A DNA stretch of 64,000 bases from Salegentibacter_A chungangensis. GTDB taxonomy: Bacteria > Bacteroidota > Bacteroidia > Flavobacteriales > Flavobacteriaceae. The notes beneath the pieces are model-generated. The model ran no database searches and had not been told where the DNA came from. It saw only the letters and a list, made by a program, of their open reading frames with translations. The stretch lies in assembly GCF_042678405.1 (NCBI RefSeq), contig NZ_JBHTLI010000001.1, positions 1,240,001 through 1,304,000 on the forward strand. Reading direction: 5' to 3'. How positions within the stretch are numbered: position 1 is the first letter of the stretch; every line of letters begins with the position of its first letter. Positions 8,158 through 17,194 of the stretch are shown here, in pieces. The translations under genes were made by a program, and so were the position numbers.

Positions 8158-8856
8158 TTAGGAATTCACCTTTTCTTTTCGGGTATCGCTTTCTACCATT
8201 CCGTCTTTCAGCCGAATAATGCGATGAGCATGTTCTGCAATTTCCTCTTCGTGGGTCACCAGGATCACGGTATTTCCGGCGGAATGAATTTCGTCAAAAA
8301 GGTTCATAATCTCTACTGAAGTCTTGGAGTCCAGGTTTCCTGTAGGCTCATCGGCAAGGATAATGGAAGGTTTATTTACCAGGGCTCTTCCAACGGCTAC
8401 TCTTTGCCTCTGCCCTCCTGAAAGCTGGTTAGGCCGGTGATCCATTCTGTCACCAAGTCCAACATTATTCAGCACCTCTTTAGCTCTTTCGATTCGGTCA
8501 GCTTTGGAATAACCTGCATAGACCATAGGCAGGGCAACATTGTCTAAAGCAGTGGTTCTTGGTAAAAGGTTAAAGGTCTGGAATACGAAGCCGATCTCCT
8601 TATTTCGAATTTCGGCAAGTTCGTCATCACTCATCTGGCTCACATCTTTTCCGTTAAGAACATAACTTCCTGAAGTAGGAGTGTCCAGGCAACCCAGCAG
8701 GTTCATCAGGGTGGATTTTCCTGAGCCTGAAGGCCCCATAAAAGCAACATATTCCCCGCGATCTATATCGAGATTTATTCCTTTTAAAACTTTTACGATT
8801 TCCTGCCCAAGAGGGAAGTCTCTTGTGATATCCCTGATCTCGATAACCTTACTCAT
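8158..8856 (-). CDS. LolD/MacB-type ABC transporter ATP-binding protein
   Basis: A 232-residue ABC ATPase with Walker A at 41-49 (GPSGSGKST), the Q-loop in FVFQTFNLLPR, signature LSGGQ at 145-149 and Walker B ILADEP at 166-171, followed by TGNLDS. The MNLLGCLDTPTSGSY segment and NLLPR are typical of the LolD/MacB/FtsE-like branch, which powers lipoprotein release or efflux from the inner membrane. No permease gene is adjacent, so the partner is encoded elsewhere. The orientation is the same as the flanking housekeeping genes, with 50 bases to the next gene upstream. Confidence 0.9.
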   Translation of the reverse strand: MSKVIEIRDITRDFPLGQEIVKVLKGINLDIDRGEYVAFMGPSGSGKSTLMNLLGCLDTPTSGSYVLNGKDVSQMSDDELAEIRNKEIGFVFQTFNLLPRTTALDNVALPMVYAGYSKADRIERAKEVLNNVGLGDRMDHRPNQLSGGQRQRVAVGRALVNKPSIILADEPTGNLDSKTSVEIMNLFDEIHSAGNTVILVTHEEEIAEHAHRIIRLKDGMVESDTRKEKVNS

Positions 8857-8906
8857 TAAAAATCAAATTTGGTGACACTCCATAGGACGTAAGTTAAGAG
8901 AATTTG

Positions 8907-9680
8907 TTACAACCTGATCCTGAAATGTTGTTTAGCCTGTTCTTTTCTGAAAAATATGAGTCCCTGGTAAAAAGTATCGATGCTCACCTTTACATCCGGA
9001 TGAGCTTTAATCTCTTCCCAGGCTGCTTCCATTCCGGGAGACCAGTGGATATCGTCAAAAATAAATACTGAATCGTTATGGGCATAGGGTAGCAGCTGCT
9101 GAAAATACTTAAGAGTTGGTTCTTTCTGATGATTTCCATCAAAATAAACAAGATCGAATTTATGATCGGCAGTTAGGTCCTTGTCCAGCACCTCGCTGAA
9201 TTCACCAATTTTAAGCTGAATATTTTCGAGGCCGAACTTTTCAAATTGCTTCCTGGCAATATTGGCGGTTTCGGGGCAGCCTTCAATGCTTAGTAACCGG
9301 GTTTGTTTATTGGCTGCAATAGCCGAAGCACCCAGCCCAAGAGAGGTGCCCACCTCCAGGGCAGTTTTACATTTCAGGTAATTTGTAAGTCTGAAGAGAA
9401 ATTTAGCTCTGGTTGGAGAAACGCCTACATTTTTAGCGATCCCACAAACAGGCCTTTCCGAAGTTTTAAAGACCTTGCTCCCGGCGCCAAAATCTGTTAC
9501 CTGGATTGTCTCCCTGTTGTTTAACAGCCCCTGTCTGAATTCATTTAAAAGTTCGTATTCGGGGTACTGCTTCTTATCATAAAAACACTGGGTCACCAGG
9601 TCATATACAAATGGCGAATGTAGCCCGTGCTGGTTCTGGGAATTCAGAAGAAATTTTATATATGCTTTTAACTGATACAA
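8907..9680 (-). CDS. Class I SAM-dependent methyltransferase (O-methyltransferase-like)
   Basis: The protein carries a Rossmann methyltransferase fold: ALEVGTSLGLGASAIA is motif I, LLSIEGCPETANIAR the acidic loop, and FDLVYFDGNHQKEPTL followed by SVFIFDDIHWSPGMEAAW the catalytic-side motifs seen in catechol-type methyltransferases. The N-terminal NQHGLHSPFVYDL segment is a conserved flavobacterial feature. The substrate is not evident. The start is uncertain: a GTG at 9722 would overlap the ABC-F gene by 34 bases, whereas TTG at 9680 (giving MYQLKAYIKF) begins just after the ABC-F stop and starts where the conserved sequence begins; I prefer it. Confidence 0.85.
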   Translation of the reverse strand: MYQLKAYIKFLLNSQNQHGLHSPFVYDLVTQCFYDKKQYPEYELLNEFRQGLLNNRETIQVTDFGAGSKVFKTSERPVCGIAKNVGVSPTRAKFLFRLTNYLKCKTALEVGTSLGLGASAIAANKQTRLLSIEGCPETANIARKQFEKFGLENIQLKIGEFSEVLDKDLTADHKFDLVYFDGNHQKEPTLKYFQQLLPYAHNDSVFIFDDIHWSPGMEAAWEEIKAHPDVKVSIDTFYQGLIFFRKEQAKQHFRIRL

Positions 9681-9688
9681 TTGGGTTG

Positions 9689-11557
9689 CTAACTTTCCAT
9701 TTTTTCCATAAGCTCGAACCACCTCTCGGTTTTCCTTTCAATTTCATCGGTCACCGCTTTCAGTTCAAGAGAAGTTTTATCTATTTCTTCCCCGCTTAGT
9801 TCTTTCAGGAATTTTTGCTGAACTTCTTCTTTTTTCTTTTCCAGCTTTGCGATCTCTTTTTCGAGCTTGTTGTACTCTTTTTGCTCGTTATAGGTTAATT
9901 TATTGCCGGAGCTGGTCTTCTTCCAGTCGTTCTTGGAAGCTTTGTCTTCCGTTTTAACCGATTTTGTTTCAGGAGCGGCACTTTCCTCATAAGCCCTGTA
10001 ATCGGTATAGTTTCCGGGGAAATCTTCAACTTCAGCCTCCCCTTTAAAAACAAAGAGGTGATCTACGATCTTATCCATAAAATACCTGTCGTGGGAAACA
10101 ACCACGAGACATCCGGGGAAATCCAGGAGAAAGCTCTCAAGCACGTTCAGGGTTACGATGTCCAGATCGTTGGTAGGCTCATCGAGGATAAGAAAATTGG
10201 GATTCTGAATCAGGACCGTGCACAGATATAATCTTTTCTTCTCGCCCCCGCTCAGCTTTTCCACAAAGTCATATTGCTTTTTCCTGTCAAAAAGGAAGCG
10301 TTCCAGCAGCTGCTGGGCAGAGATCTGGCGGCCTTTTTTCAGAGGGATGTAGTCCCCGAACTCCCTGATCACATCTATCACTTTCTGGCCGGGTTTCACC
10401 TCGATCCCTCGCTGGGTGTAATACCCGAACTTTATGGTTTCCCCTATAACTACTTTTCCCGAATCCGGCTTGATGGCTCCGGTTAGAATATTGAGAAAAG
10501 TGGATTTTCCCGTTCCGTTCTTTCCGATGATGCCAACCCGTTCCCCGCGGTTAAAGTTATAATCGAAGCCATCCAGTAAAAGCTTGTCTCCATAACTTTT
10601 CCCGATGTTATGAAGTTCGACCACTTTGCTGCCAAGGCGTTCCATACTGATCTCCAGTTGAACCTTGTGATCTTTACGGCGTTTACTCGCGCGGTCCTTG
10701 ATCTCGTGAAAATCGTCTATACGCGATTTGGATTTTGTGGTCCTGGCTTTTGGCTGTCTGCGCATCCAGTCCAGTTCCTTTTTATAAAGTTGTTTTGCTT
10801 TTTCGGTGTTGGTTTCTTCCTGCGCGTGGCGAGCCTCTTTTTTGTCCAGATAATAAGAGTAATTTCCCTTGTAGGTATATAACTGTCCGTCTTCCAGTTC
10901 TACAATCTCATTGCAGACACGTTCCAGGAAGTACCTGTCGTGAGTAACCATAAAAATGGTGAAATTCTCTTTCCTGAAGTACGCCTCAAGCCACTCGATC
11001 ATATCCAGGTCAAGGTGGTTAGTGGGCTCATCCATTATGATGAAATCCGGTTTTTTAAGCAGCATACTTGCAAGGGCCAGTCTTTTTTTCTGTCCTCCGG
11101 AAAGATGCTTTACTTCTTTGGAAAGGTCATCAAGTTTTAGTTTAAAAAGGATTTGCTTGTATTGCGTTTCAAAATCCCAGGCCTGTGCAGCCTCCATCTC
11201 TTCGAAGGCTTTCTGGTAAGCCTCGGTGTCGTCCGGGTTCTTTAGGGCCTTTTCATAGCGGTTAATGATCTTTAGCGTTTCATTTTCTGAAGAAAATATG
11301 GTTTCCTCTACGGTAAGGTTCGGGTTAAGGTCAGGCTCCTGGGGTAAAAATGCGGTAATGATGTTGTTTCGGTATACTACTTTACCATCATCGGGCGTAT
11401 CAAAACCGGCAATTATGTTTAAAAGCGAGGTTTTTCCCGTTCCATTTTTGGCGACAAAGCCCACTTTTTGTCCTTCGTTGACCCCGAAGGAGATATTGCT
11501 GAATAAGACTCTTTCGCCGTAAGATTTGGCTGTATTTTCTACTGATAGGTAATTCAC
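9689..11557 (-). CDS. ABC-F family ATPase (Uup/EttA-like)
   Basis: A soluble protein of about 622 residues with two ABC domains and no membrane segment. Domain 1 has KNGTGKTS, LSGGQKKR and DEPTNHLDL; domain 2 has GKNGTGKST, LSGGEKKR and DEPTNDLDI. A linker with KARTTKSKSRIDDF joins them, and a Lys/Glu coiled coil closes the protein (about 540-620), as in Uup, which binds DNA or ribosomes. ABC-F proteins act on translating ribosomes. I chose GTG 11557 (MNYLSVENTAKSYG); TTG 11578 would add seven unrelated residues. It diverges from the polysaccharide locus across a 98-base intergenic region. Confidence 0.93.
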   Translation of the reverse strand: MNYLSVENTAKSYGERVLFSNISFGVNEGQKVGFVAKNGTGKTSLLNIIAGFDTPDDGKVVYRNNIITAFLPQEPDLNPNLTVEETIFSSENETLKIINRYEKALKNPDDTEAYQKAFEEMEAAQAWDFETQYKQILFKLKLDDLSKEVKHLSGGQKKRLALASMLLKKPDFIIMDEPTNHLDLDMIEWLEAYFRKENFTIFMVTHDRYFLERVCNEIVELEDGQLYTYKGNYSYYLDKKEARHAQEETNTEKAKQLYKKELDWMRRQPKARTTKSKSRIDDFHEIKDRASKRRKDHKVQLEISMERLGSKVVELHNIGKSYGDKLLLDGFDYNFNRGERVGIIGKNGTGKSTFLNILTGAIKPDSGKVVIGETIKFGYYTQRGIEVKPGQKVIDVIREFGDYIPLKKGRQISAQQLLERFLFDRKKQYDFVEKLSGGEKKRLYLCTVLIQNPNFLILDEPTNDLDIVTLNVLESFLLDFPGCLVVVSHDRYFMDKIVDHLFVFKGEAEVEDFPGNYTDYRAYEESAAPETKSVKTEDKASKNDWKKTSSGNKLTYNEQKEYNKLEKEIAKLEKKKEEVQQKFLKELSGEEIDKTSLELKAVTDEIERKTERWFELMEKMES

Positions 11558-11625
11558 TAAAAATCGATTTTGCTGCAAAATAAAAGGAATTTTGCGAGTT
11601 AATTTTATTATTAGTCTACAAAAAC

Positions 11626-11633
11626 TATATTTG
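11626..11633 (+). promoter_or_regulatory. -7 element of the candidate promoter for the polysaccharide locus
   Basis: TATATTTG matches the Bacteroidota TAnnTTTG consensus and lies 22 bases upstream of the first gene of the locus, the wza-like gene. The expected -33 TTG is not found at the usual distance (a TTTG at 11591-11594 is about 31 bases away), so the upstream half is weak or activator dependent. Confidence 0.5.
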
Positions 11634-11655
11634 TTAAAACTATGTAAATCCTTTT

Positions 11656-12444
11656 ATGGCTTATAAAAGTATTTTCTTCCTGGTAGTGACAGTGCTGGCC
11701 CTATCTTCCTGTGTATCTACAAAGAACTCGACCTATCTTCAGGATAACTCTGAACAGATAGACAGTATTATTTCTATAAACCGGATAAAAAAGCCTTATC
11801 GCATACAAACGGGAGACCTTTTGAGTATAAGGGTCAAGGCCTTAGACCAGGAGCTTGTAGGGATGTTTAATCCTGTAGATGAAAGTGCTCTGGGGGCAAC
11901 TACCGAGGAGAGTGTATATTTTGACGGGTTTACAGTAGACGATCACGGAAATATCAGGTTCCCGAGTCTTGGTAATGTAAATGTTTTGGGGTTTACCGTT
12001 GAAGAGGTGCGTGAAGAAATTGAAAAGGAGTTGCTCGAGAAATATTTTAAAGAACAGGCAAATATATTTGTAACCGTTAAATTAGCAGGGATACGCTATA
12101 CCACATTAGGGGAAATTGGAACCGGAAGCCAGGTGATCTATAAAGAAGAAGTGACAATAATAGAAGCTGTTGCCAATGCAGGAGGGATCAATGAATATGG
12201 AGATATGAAAGACGTTAAGATCATACGGCAGTATCCACACGGAGAAGAGATACACTCCATAGACCTGACAAGCATAGAAGCAACTAAAAGTCCTTATTAT
12301 TATATTCAACCAAACGATGTGATCTTAGTAAATCCATTACCGCAAAAAGCGATTGGTTTGGGGACTTCAGGCCTGGATGTATTCCAAACAATAGTAAGTA
12401 TTGGAGGGGTGCTGGCTTCATTAATATTATTAGCTACAAGATAA
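11656..12444 (+). CDS. wza: Wza-like polysaccharide export lipoprotein
   Basis: Outer-membrane polysaccharide export protein. The N-terminus is a lipoprotein signal with lipobox LSSC (Cys19). A Poly_export domain follows (YRIQTGDLLSIRVKALD, FTVDDHGNIRFPSLGNVNV, then VEEVREEIEKELLEKYF) and an SLBB-type segment (TTLGEIGTGSQVIY to AVANAGGINEYGDMKDVKI). A hydrophobic C-terminal helix (about 240-260) fits the outer-membrane barrel helix of Wza. At 262 residues it is shorter than E. coli Wza (about 380), as is usual in Bacteroidota. The TAA overlaps the ATG of the wzc-like gene by one base (TAATG). Confidence 0.92.
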   Translation: MAYKSIFFLVVTVLALSSCVSTKNSTYLQDNSEQIDSIISINRIKKPYRIQTGDLLSIRVKALDQELVGMFNPVDESALGATTEESVYFDGFTVDDHGNIRFPSLGNVNVLGFTVEEVREEIEKELLEKYFKEQANIFVTVKLAGIRYTTLGEIGTGSQVIYKEEVTIIEAVANAGGINEYGDMKDVKIIRQYPHGEEIHSIDLTSIEATKSPYYYIQPNDVILVNPLPQKAIGLGTSGLDVFQTIVSIGGVLASLILLATR

Positions 12445-14921
12445 TGGCGCATGAAGATGATCACATATCAGATGTAGGGTCCACCTTCGATTTTAAGGGG
12501 TTTATCCTGAAGATTATTAGCTACTGGAAACTCATTGTTCTATCGGTAGGGATTAGTCTTGCGGTGGCTTATTATAACAATGTAAGGAAGCTTCCGGTGT
12601 ATCAGCTTGGGAATTCCATCTCGATTAAAGACGATCAGAATCCTTTTTTCACTTCCAACACCAGTCTTACCTTTAATTGGGGAGGAACTTCAGATAAGGT
12701 AAATACTGCGATGACGATATTGCAGTCCAGGTCACATAATGAGGAAGTGGTAGAAAGACTTCAGTTTTATATTAATTATTTAAAGGACGGCGAATACCAA
12801 CGGGTGGATGCATATGGGACGACTCCTTTTGAAGTGGTTGCTGATTCAAATAAATTTCAGGCTGTCAATGTAAATATGGTGATTTCTTTTAAGGATTCGG
12901 TTACTTATAATCTTAAGGCTGATTTGCCATCAACTTTAAGACTTCAGAACTATGGTAGTGCAGATAAAGAGATAGAGGAATTAAATATAAATGGAGGAAG
13001 GATTGATCGCGATTTCAAAGTAGGGGAGTATGTAAGTTTGGCTTTTTTTAAAGGGGTTTTGGTTAGAACAGATGAAGATCTGCAATTAGGGAAACCTTTT
13101 TATGTGAGCTTTTCTGAATTTGATAGTGCGGTAGGAAGGTACAGGAATGTAAATGTCTATCCTCAGTCAAAAGGATCCTCTGTGCTAAATCTTAACCAGT
13201 CAGGGACTAACAAATCAAGAATAGTCGACTATCTCAACGGGACGGTACGGGTACTTAGCGAGAATATGCTGGAGCGAAAGAATTTATTCGCCACGAAAAC
13301 AATCAGGTTTATTGATAGCAGTTTGGCGGTTAAATCCCGGGAATTGAAACTCGTGGAAGATGAATTGAATGAATTTCGAAATGAAAACTCCATAATAGAC
13401 ATCTCTGCCGAGAACAGTGAAATTTCCGGAAAACTGACCGATTTGGACCTTAGAAAAGAAAGGATAAGAAGGCAGTTGGCCTACTATGAAACCCTTAAAA
13501 GCTATCTGGAAACTAGGAATGATTATTCCAACGTTCCTGCACCATCAGTTGCCGGGATAGATGAAGGAAGTATTGTAAGCGGAGTCGGGAAGATAATCAG
13601 TTTAGCGGAAGAGAGGAGTAATTATCAGTATTCGCTAAAAGAAGATTCTCCTGTTTTTTCTGATATAGACCGACAGATAAATTCAGTGAAATCTATTCTA
13701 TTGGAAAACATCAGTTCTTCCACAAGTTTGCTAAAAGAGGAACTGAGAGACGTGAATTCCAAAATTGCTTCGGCTGAAGCAGAAATTAAGAAATTGCCTA
13801 AGGAGGAACAGGATCTTCTTAAGATACAGCGAAAATACAATCTAAGTGAGAAAACCTATAACCTTTTTCTGGAAAAAAGGAGTGAGGCAGGCTTAATTAA
13901 AGCGGCTAATGTAAGTGATGTAATGATCATTGATAAAGCCAAGGATACCGGTGGGGGTAAGATTGGTCCTAATACTCAGCTTAACTATGTAATGGCGGCT
14001 TTGGTAGGAGGTGTTATCCCCCTTGTTTTCGTTTTTTTACTGGTTTTCTTAAACACTAATGTGGTTAATGCTCAGGAAGTAACCAGGCTTTCTCCAATCC
14101 CTATTTTAGGGTTAATAGGTAAAAGTAAACTGGATAGTAACCTTGCTGTTTTTAATAGTCCGAAGTCGTCAATAGCTGAGAGTTTTAGAGGTATCCGTTC
14201 CAGTTTGCAATTCATGTATAAAAAGCATGGAGTCACCGGCTCAAAGACCGTACTGATCACTTCCTCGGTTTCCGGAGAAGGAAAGACCTTCTGTGCAATG
14301 AACCTTGCTACGGTCTTTGCAATGAGTGAAAAACGAACAATCCTGGTTGGAGTTGACCTTAGGAAGCCAAAGATCTTTGATGATTTTGAACTTAACAATG
14401 ATCTGGGAGTCGTGAATTACCTTATAGACCAGGCAACTCCGGAAGAGATTATACAAACCAGTAAAATCCCTTACCTGGATGTAATAACTGCGGGGCCTGT
14501 TCCTCCAAACCCTTCAGAATTGCTTCTTACCAATCAGATGGATAGGCTGATGGAGGAGCTAAAAGAAAAGTATGACTATATAATTCTGGATACCCCTCCT
14601 ATAGGGATGGTTGCCGATGCTTTTAACCTGGTGAAATATGCTGATGCCACCCTTTACCTGATCAGACAGGATTATACGAAAAGGGGAATGCTGGATGCTG
14701 TTAATGAAAAATATGCTAAAGGAGAGGTCAAGAATATCAGTTTTGTGCTAAACCACTTCGTTCACCGTGCTAAATACGGCTATGGCTACGGCTATGGCTA
14801 TGGCTACGGCTACGGATATGCTTACGGGAACAATCGTTATGGTAAAGGCTATTACGGTACAACTTCTCAGAGATCACGCCTGAAGAAGTGGTGGCAAAAG
14901 TTTATGCGGAACTTTGAATAA
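12444..14921 (+). CDS. wzc: Wzc-like polysaccharide co-polymerase and tyrosine autokinase
   Basis: An 825-residue protein that controls chain length and gates export together with Wza. It has an N-terminal Wzz domain with a membrane segment (about 24-42), a long periplasmic coiled-coil part, a second membrane segment near 515-535 (MAALVGGVIPLVFVFLLVFL) and a cytoplasmic BY-kinase domain: Walker A at 610-615 (SGEGKT), Walker A' VDLRKP and Walker B ILDTPP near 714-719. The C-terminal tail is a run of Tyr-Gly pairs that would be the autophosphorylation cluster. The stop is immediately followed by the ATG of the permease gene. Confidence 0.94.
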   Translation: MAHEDDHISDVGSTFDFKGFILKIISYWKLIVLSVGISLAVAYYNNVRKLPVYQLGNSISIKDDQNPFFTSNTSLTFNWGGTSDKVNTAMTILQSRSHNEEVVERLQFYINYLKDGEYQRVDAYGTTPFEVVADSNKFQAVNVNMVISFKDSVTYNLKADLPSTLRLQNYGSADKEIEELNINGGRIDRDFKVGEYVSLAFFKGVLVRTDEDLQLGKPFYVSFSEFDSAVGRYRNVNVYPQSKGSSVLNLNQSGTNKSRIVDYLNGTVRVLSENMLERKNLFATKTIRFIDSSLAVKSRELKLVEDELNEFRNENSIIDISAENSEISGKLTDLDLRKERIRRQLAYYETLKSYLETRNDYSNVPAPSVAGIDEGSIVSGVGKIISLAEERSNYQYSLKEDSPVFSDIDRQINSVKSILLENISSSTSLLKEELRDVNSKIASAEAEIKKLPKEEQDLLKIQRKYNLSEKTYNLFLEKRSEAGLIKAANVSDVMIIDKAKDTGGGKIGPNTQLNYVMAALVGGVIPLVFVFLLVFLNTNVVNAQEVTRLSPIPILGLIGKSKLDSNLAVFNSPKSSIAESFRGIRSSLQFMYKKHGVTGSKTVLITSSVSGEGKTFCAMNLATVFAMSEKRTILVGVDLRKPKIFDDFELNNDLGVVNYLIDQATPEEIIQTSKIPYLDVITAGPVPPNPSELLLTNQMDRLMEELKEKYDYIILDTPPIGMVADAFNLVKYADATLYLIRQDYTKRGMLDAVNEKYAKGEVKNISFVLNHFVHRAKYGYGYGYGYGYGYGYAYGNNRYGKGYYGTTSQRSRLKKWWQKFMRNFE
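14775..14828 (+). repeat. Hexanucleotide repeat encoding the Tyr-Gly tail of the Wzc-like kinase
   Basis: Nine in-frame 6-base units of the type TAYGGN (TACGGC or TATGGC, one TATGCT) encode seven Tyr-Gly pairs, Tyr-Ala and Tyr-Gly. A looser NNRYGKGYYG segment follows. Mixed TAC/TAT use suggests selection on the protein, although the short unit could also expand or contract by slippage without shifting frame. Confidence 0.9.
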
Positions 14922-15791
14922 ATGTTGAAGATGAAAAACGGGAAAAGTGAATGGCTTTATGAGATCACCCCAAAGAGAAAATTGATTGACCTTAATTTCG
15001 GGGAGATATACAGGTATAGGGATCTGCTGATCCTTTTTGTTAAGAGGAATATTGTTACTACTTATAAACAAACCATATTAGGACCATTGTGGTATTTTAT
15101 TCAACCACTGTTCACGGCAATAACTTTTACCTTAGTTTTCAATAATATTGCGAATATTCCAACAGGGAAGGTTCCTCCATTTTTGTTTAATCTTACCGGG
15201 ATAACGGCATGGAATTATTTCAATCAGTGTTTTGGTGGTACTTCAAGTACCTTCACCGCGAATGCTGGAATTTTTGGAAAGGTTTATTTTCCAAGGATAA
15301 TTATGCCTTTATCCAATGTGATCACTAATCTTTTTAAATTCGGGATCCAGGCAGGTATCCTTACTTTGGTCTATTTGTATGTGGTATGGGAGGGTGTGTC
15401 AATTGAACCTAACAGCTACCTTTTCTTATTGCCGGTTTACATCCTTATGATGGCACTTATGGGTCTTGGATTGGGGATGATAGCTTCGGCCTTAACTACT
15501 AAATACCGTGATCTTTCTGTGCTGATAGGCTTTGCCACATCTTTATTGATGTATATTTCTGCTGTGCCCTATCCTTTGAGTGAAGTTTCCCATAAATTGC
15601 CGGAATGGGCCTGGTTAGTTAAGTATAATCCATTAACCCAAATCATTGAAGGTTTTAGGTATATGGTCCTTGATACCGGAATATTTACCTGGTCTGGCTT
15701 CTTTTATACGCTATCAATTTCTCTCATCCTGTTTTTAGCAGGAATGGTGATCTTTAATCGTACAGAAAAGAATTTTATCGATACGGTATAG
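14922..15791 (+). CDS. wzm: Wzm-like ABC-2 polysaccharide export permease
   Basis: The membrane half of an ABC exporter that moves a lipid-linked polysaccharide across the inner membrane. The 289-residue protein has the ABC-2 layout: a cytoplasmic N-terminus (ITPKRKLIDLNFGEIYRYRD), the amphipathic segment FVKRNIVTTYKQTILGPLWY, and about six membrane segments, with the conserved LTKYRDL-type loop (ALTTKYRDLSVLIGF) near residue 190 and YNPLTQIIEGFRYMVL near 230. It follows the wzc-like gene without any gap. The ATPase partner is encoded 96 bases downstream. Confidence 0.94.
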   Translation: MLKMKNGKSEWLYEITPKRKLIDLNFGEIYRYRDLLILFVKRNIVTTYKQTILGPLWYFIQPLFTAITFTLVFNNIANIPTGKVPPFLFNLTGITAWNYFNQCFGGTSSTFTANAGIFGKVYFPRIIMPLSNVITNLFKFGIQAGILTLVYLYVVWEGVSIEPNSYLFLLPVYILMMALMGLGLGMIASALTTKYRDLSVLIGFATSLLMYISAVPYPLSEVSHKLPEWAWLVKYNPLTQIIEGFRYMVLDTGIFTWSGFFYTLSISLILFLAGMVIFNRTEKNFIDTV

Positions 15792-15887
15792 CGGTATTGT
15801 GAACCTGGAAAGGGAATATGCCTGGATATAAATTTTCTTACCTGTTTTATTAATTTTACATAAATCCTATAATTCATAAAAAAACTT

Positions 15888-17177
15888 ATGAGCGTTATTT
15901 TAAAAGCCGAAAATATCTCGAAGCAGTATCGATTAGGTACTGTGGGAGTTGGAACGCTTGGGGATGACCTCAAACGATGGTGGTATGGCATAAGAGGAAA
16001 GGAAGATCCTTTTTTAAAGGTAGGGGCTGAGAATAACAGGAGTTCCTATGCAGAAGAGGATTATGTATGGGCTCTTAGAGACATCAATTTTGAAGTAAGG
16101 CAGGGCGAAGTGCTCGGGATCATAGGTAAGAACGGTGCTGGGAAATCAACACTTTTAAAGATTCTTTCGCGGGTTACATCGCCAACCACGGGCAGTATAA
16201 AAACGCGGGGGCGCATCGCATCTCTTCTGGAAGTAGGTACCGGGTTTCACGGGGAGCTTACCGGTCGTGAGAATATCTTTATGAATGGTGCCGTGTTGGG
16301 AATGACAAAACCGGAAATTAGGAGAAAACTCGATGAGATCATCGCTTTCTCTGGTTGTGAAAAATATATAGACACACCGGTAAAACGATACAGCAGCGGG
16401 ATGACGGTGAGACTTGGGTTTGCTGTAGCAGCCCACCTGGAACCCGAGATCCTGGTGGTAGATGAAGTGCTGGCCGTGGGGGATGCTGAATTTCAAAAAA
16501 AGGCCATCGGAAAGATGCAGGATCTATCTACAGGAGAGGGAAGAACGGTGCTGTTTGTAAGTCATAATATGGCGAGTATTCAGAATTTATGTGACCGCGT
16601 AATGTTAATGAATAATGGATTTAACGAAAGAATTGGTCTCACTAATGACGTTATAGATTATTATCTTGAAAAATTTAGAAATACAGCAGTTTCTGAAGAA
16701 CTTGAGAAGAGGAAAGATAGGAAAGGCAATGGACGGCTTAAATTTTTAAGGTATTGGTTTGAGAATGATCAGGGAAATAAGGTAGCTTCATTACAATCTG
16801 GCCGAAATTGTAAAATGCTTGTTGAAGTTTTGAATACTTCAGGAATGATGGTAAAAGATGTAAGAGTTTCAGTGGGGATTGATGATAACCAATCAAGAAG
16901 AATTACTTTATTGGATAACACCCTGACTAATGCAAATATTGAATTTCAACCTAAAGAGGCCAGGAAGATCAGTATTGTAATACCTGATTTACCTTTACAA
17001 GGTGGGCAGTATTATTTTACTTTGTTTGCAAGTATTGATAATGATGTTGCCGATTGGGTAATTAATGCCGGTGAATTTGAAGTGGAATTTGGTGATTATT
17101 TTGATACAGGTAAAGTAGTGAATGAAACACAGGGGAACTTTCTAATCAAACATACTTTTAGAAGTTTTCAAAATTGA
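15888..17177 (+). CDS. wzt: Wzt-like ABC ATPase with C-terminal glycan-binding domain
   Basis: The ATPase half of the polysaccharide exporter. The 429-residue protein has Walker A at 80-88 (GKNGAGKST), the GTGFHGELTGRENIF segment typical of O-antigen exporters, signature YSSGM at 168-172 and Walker B/DEVLAVGD at 192-199. Residues from about 265 to 429 form an extra beta-rich domain, like the Wzt C-terminal domain that in E. coli O8/O9a recognises the modified non-reducing end of the chain. That domain predicts export of a capped polymer. The upstream 96-base gap contains no recognisable gene and no clear promoter. Confidence 0.93.
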   Translation: MSVILKAENISKQYRLGTVGVGTLGDDLKRWWYGIRGKEDPFLKVGAENNRSSYAEEDYVWALRDINFEVRQGEVLGIIGKNGAGKSTLLKILSRVTSPTTGSIKTRGRIASLLEVGTGFHGELTGRENIFMNGAVLGMTKPEIRRKLDEIIAFSGCEKYIDTPVKRYSSGMTVRLGFAVAAHLEPEILVVDEVLAVGDAEFQKKAIGKMQDLSTGEGRTVLFVSHNMASIQNLCDRVMLMNNGFNERIGLTNDVIDYYLEKFRNTAVSEELEKRKDRKGNGRLKFLRYWFENDQGNKVASLQSGRNCKMLVEVLNTSGMMVKDVRVSVGIDDNQSRRITLLDNTLTNANIEFQPKEARKISIVIPDLPLQGGQYYFTLFASIDNDVADWVINAGEFEVEFGDYFDTGKVVNETQGNFLIKHTFRSFQN

Positions 17178-17194
17178 ATAATAGTTATTGAAAA

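Noticed and set aside
14775..14828. Short tandem repeat considered as a CRISPR-like or non-coding repeat
   Set aside because: Units are 6 bp, contiguous, in frame and encode the Tyr-Gly tail of the Wzc-like kinase.
15792..15887. Possible small gene between the permease and Wzt genes (MPGYKFSYLFY)
   Set aside because: Only 11 codons, no start context and no resemblance to a known peptide.
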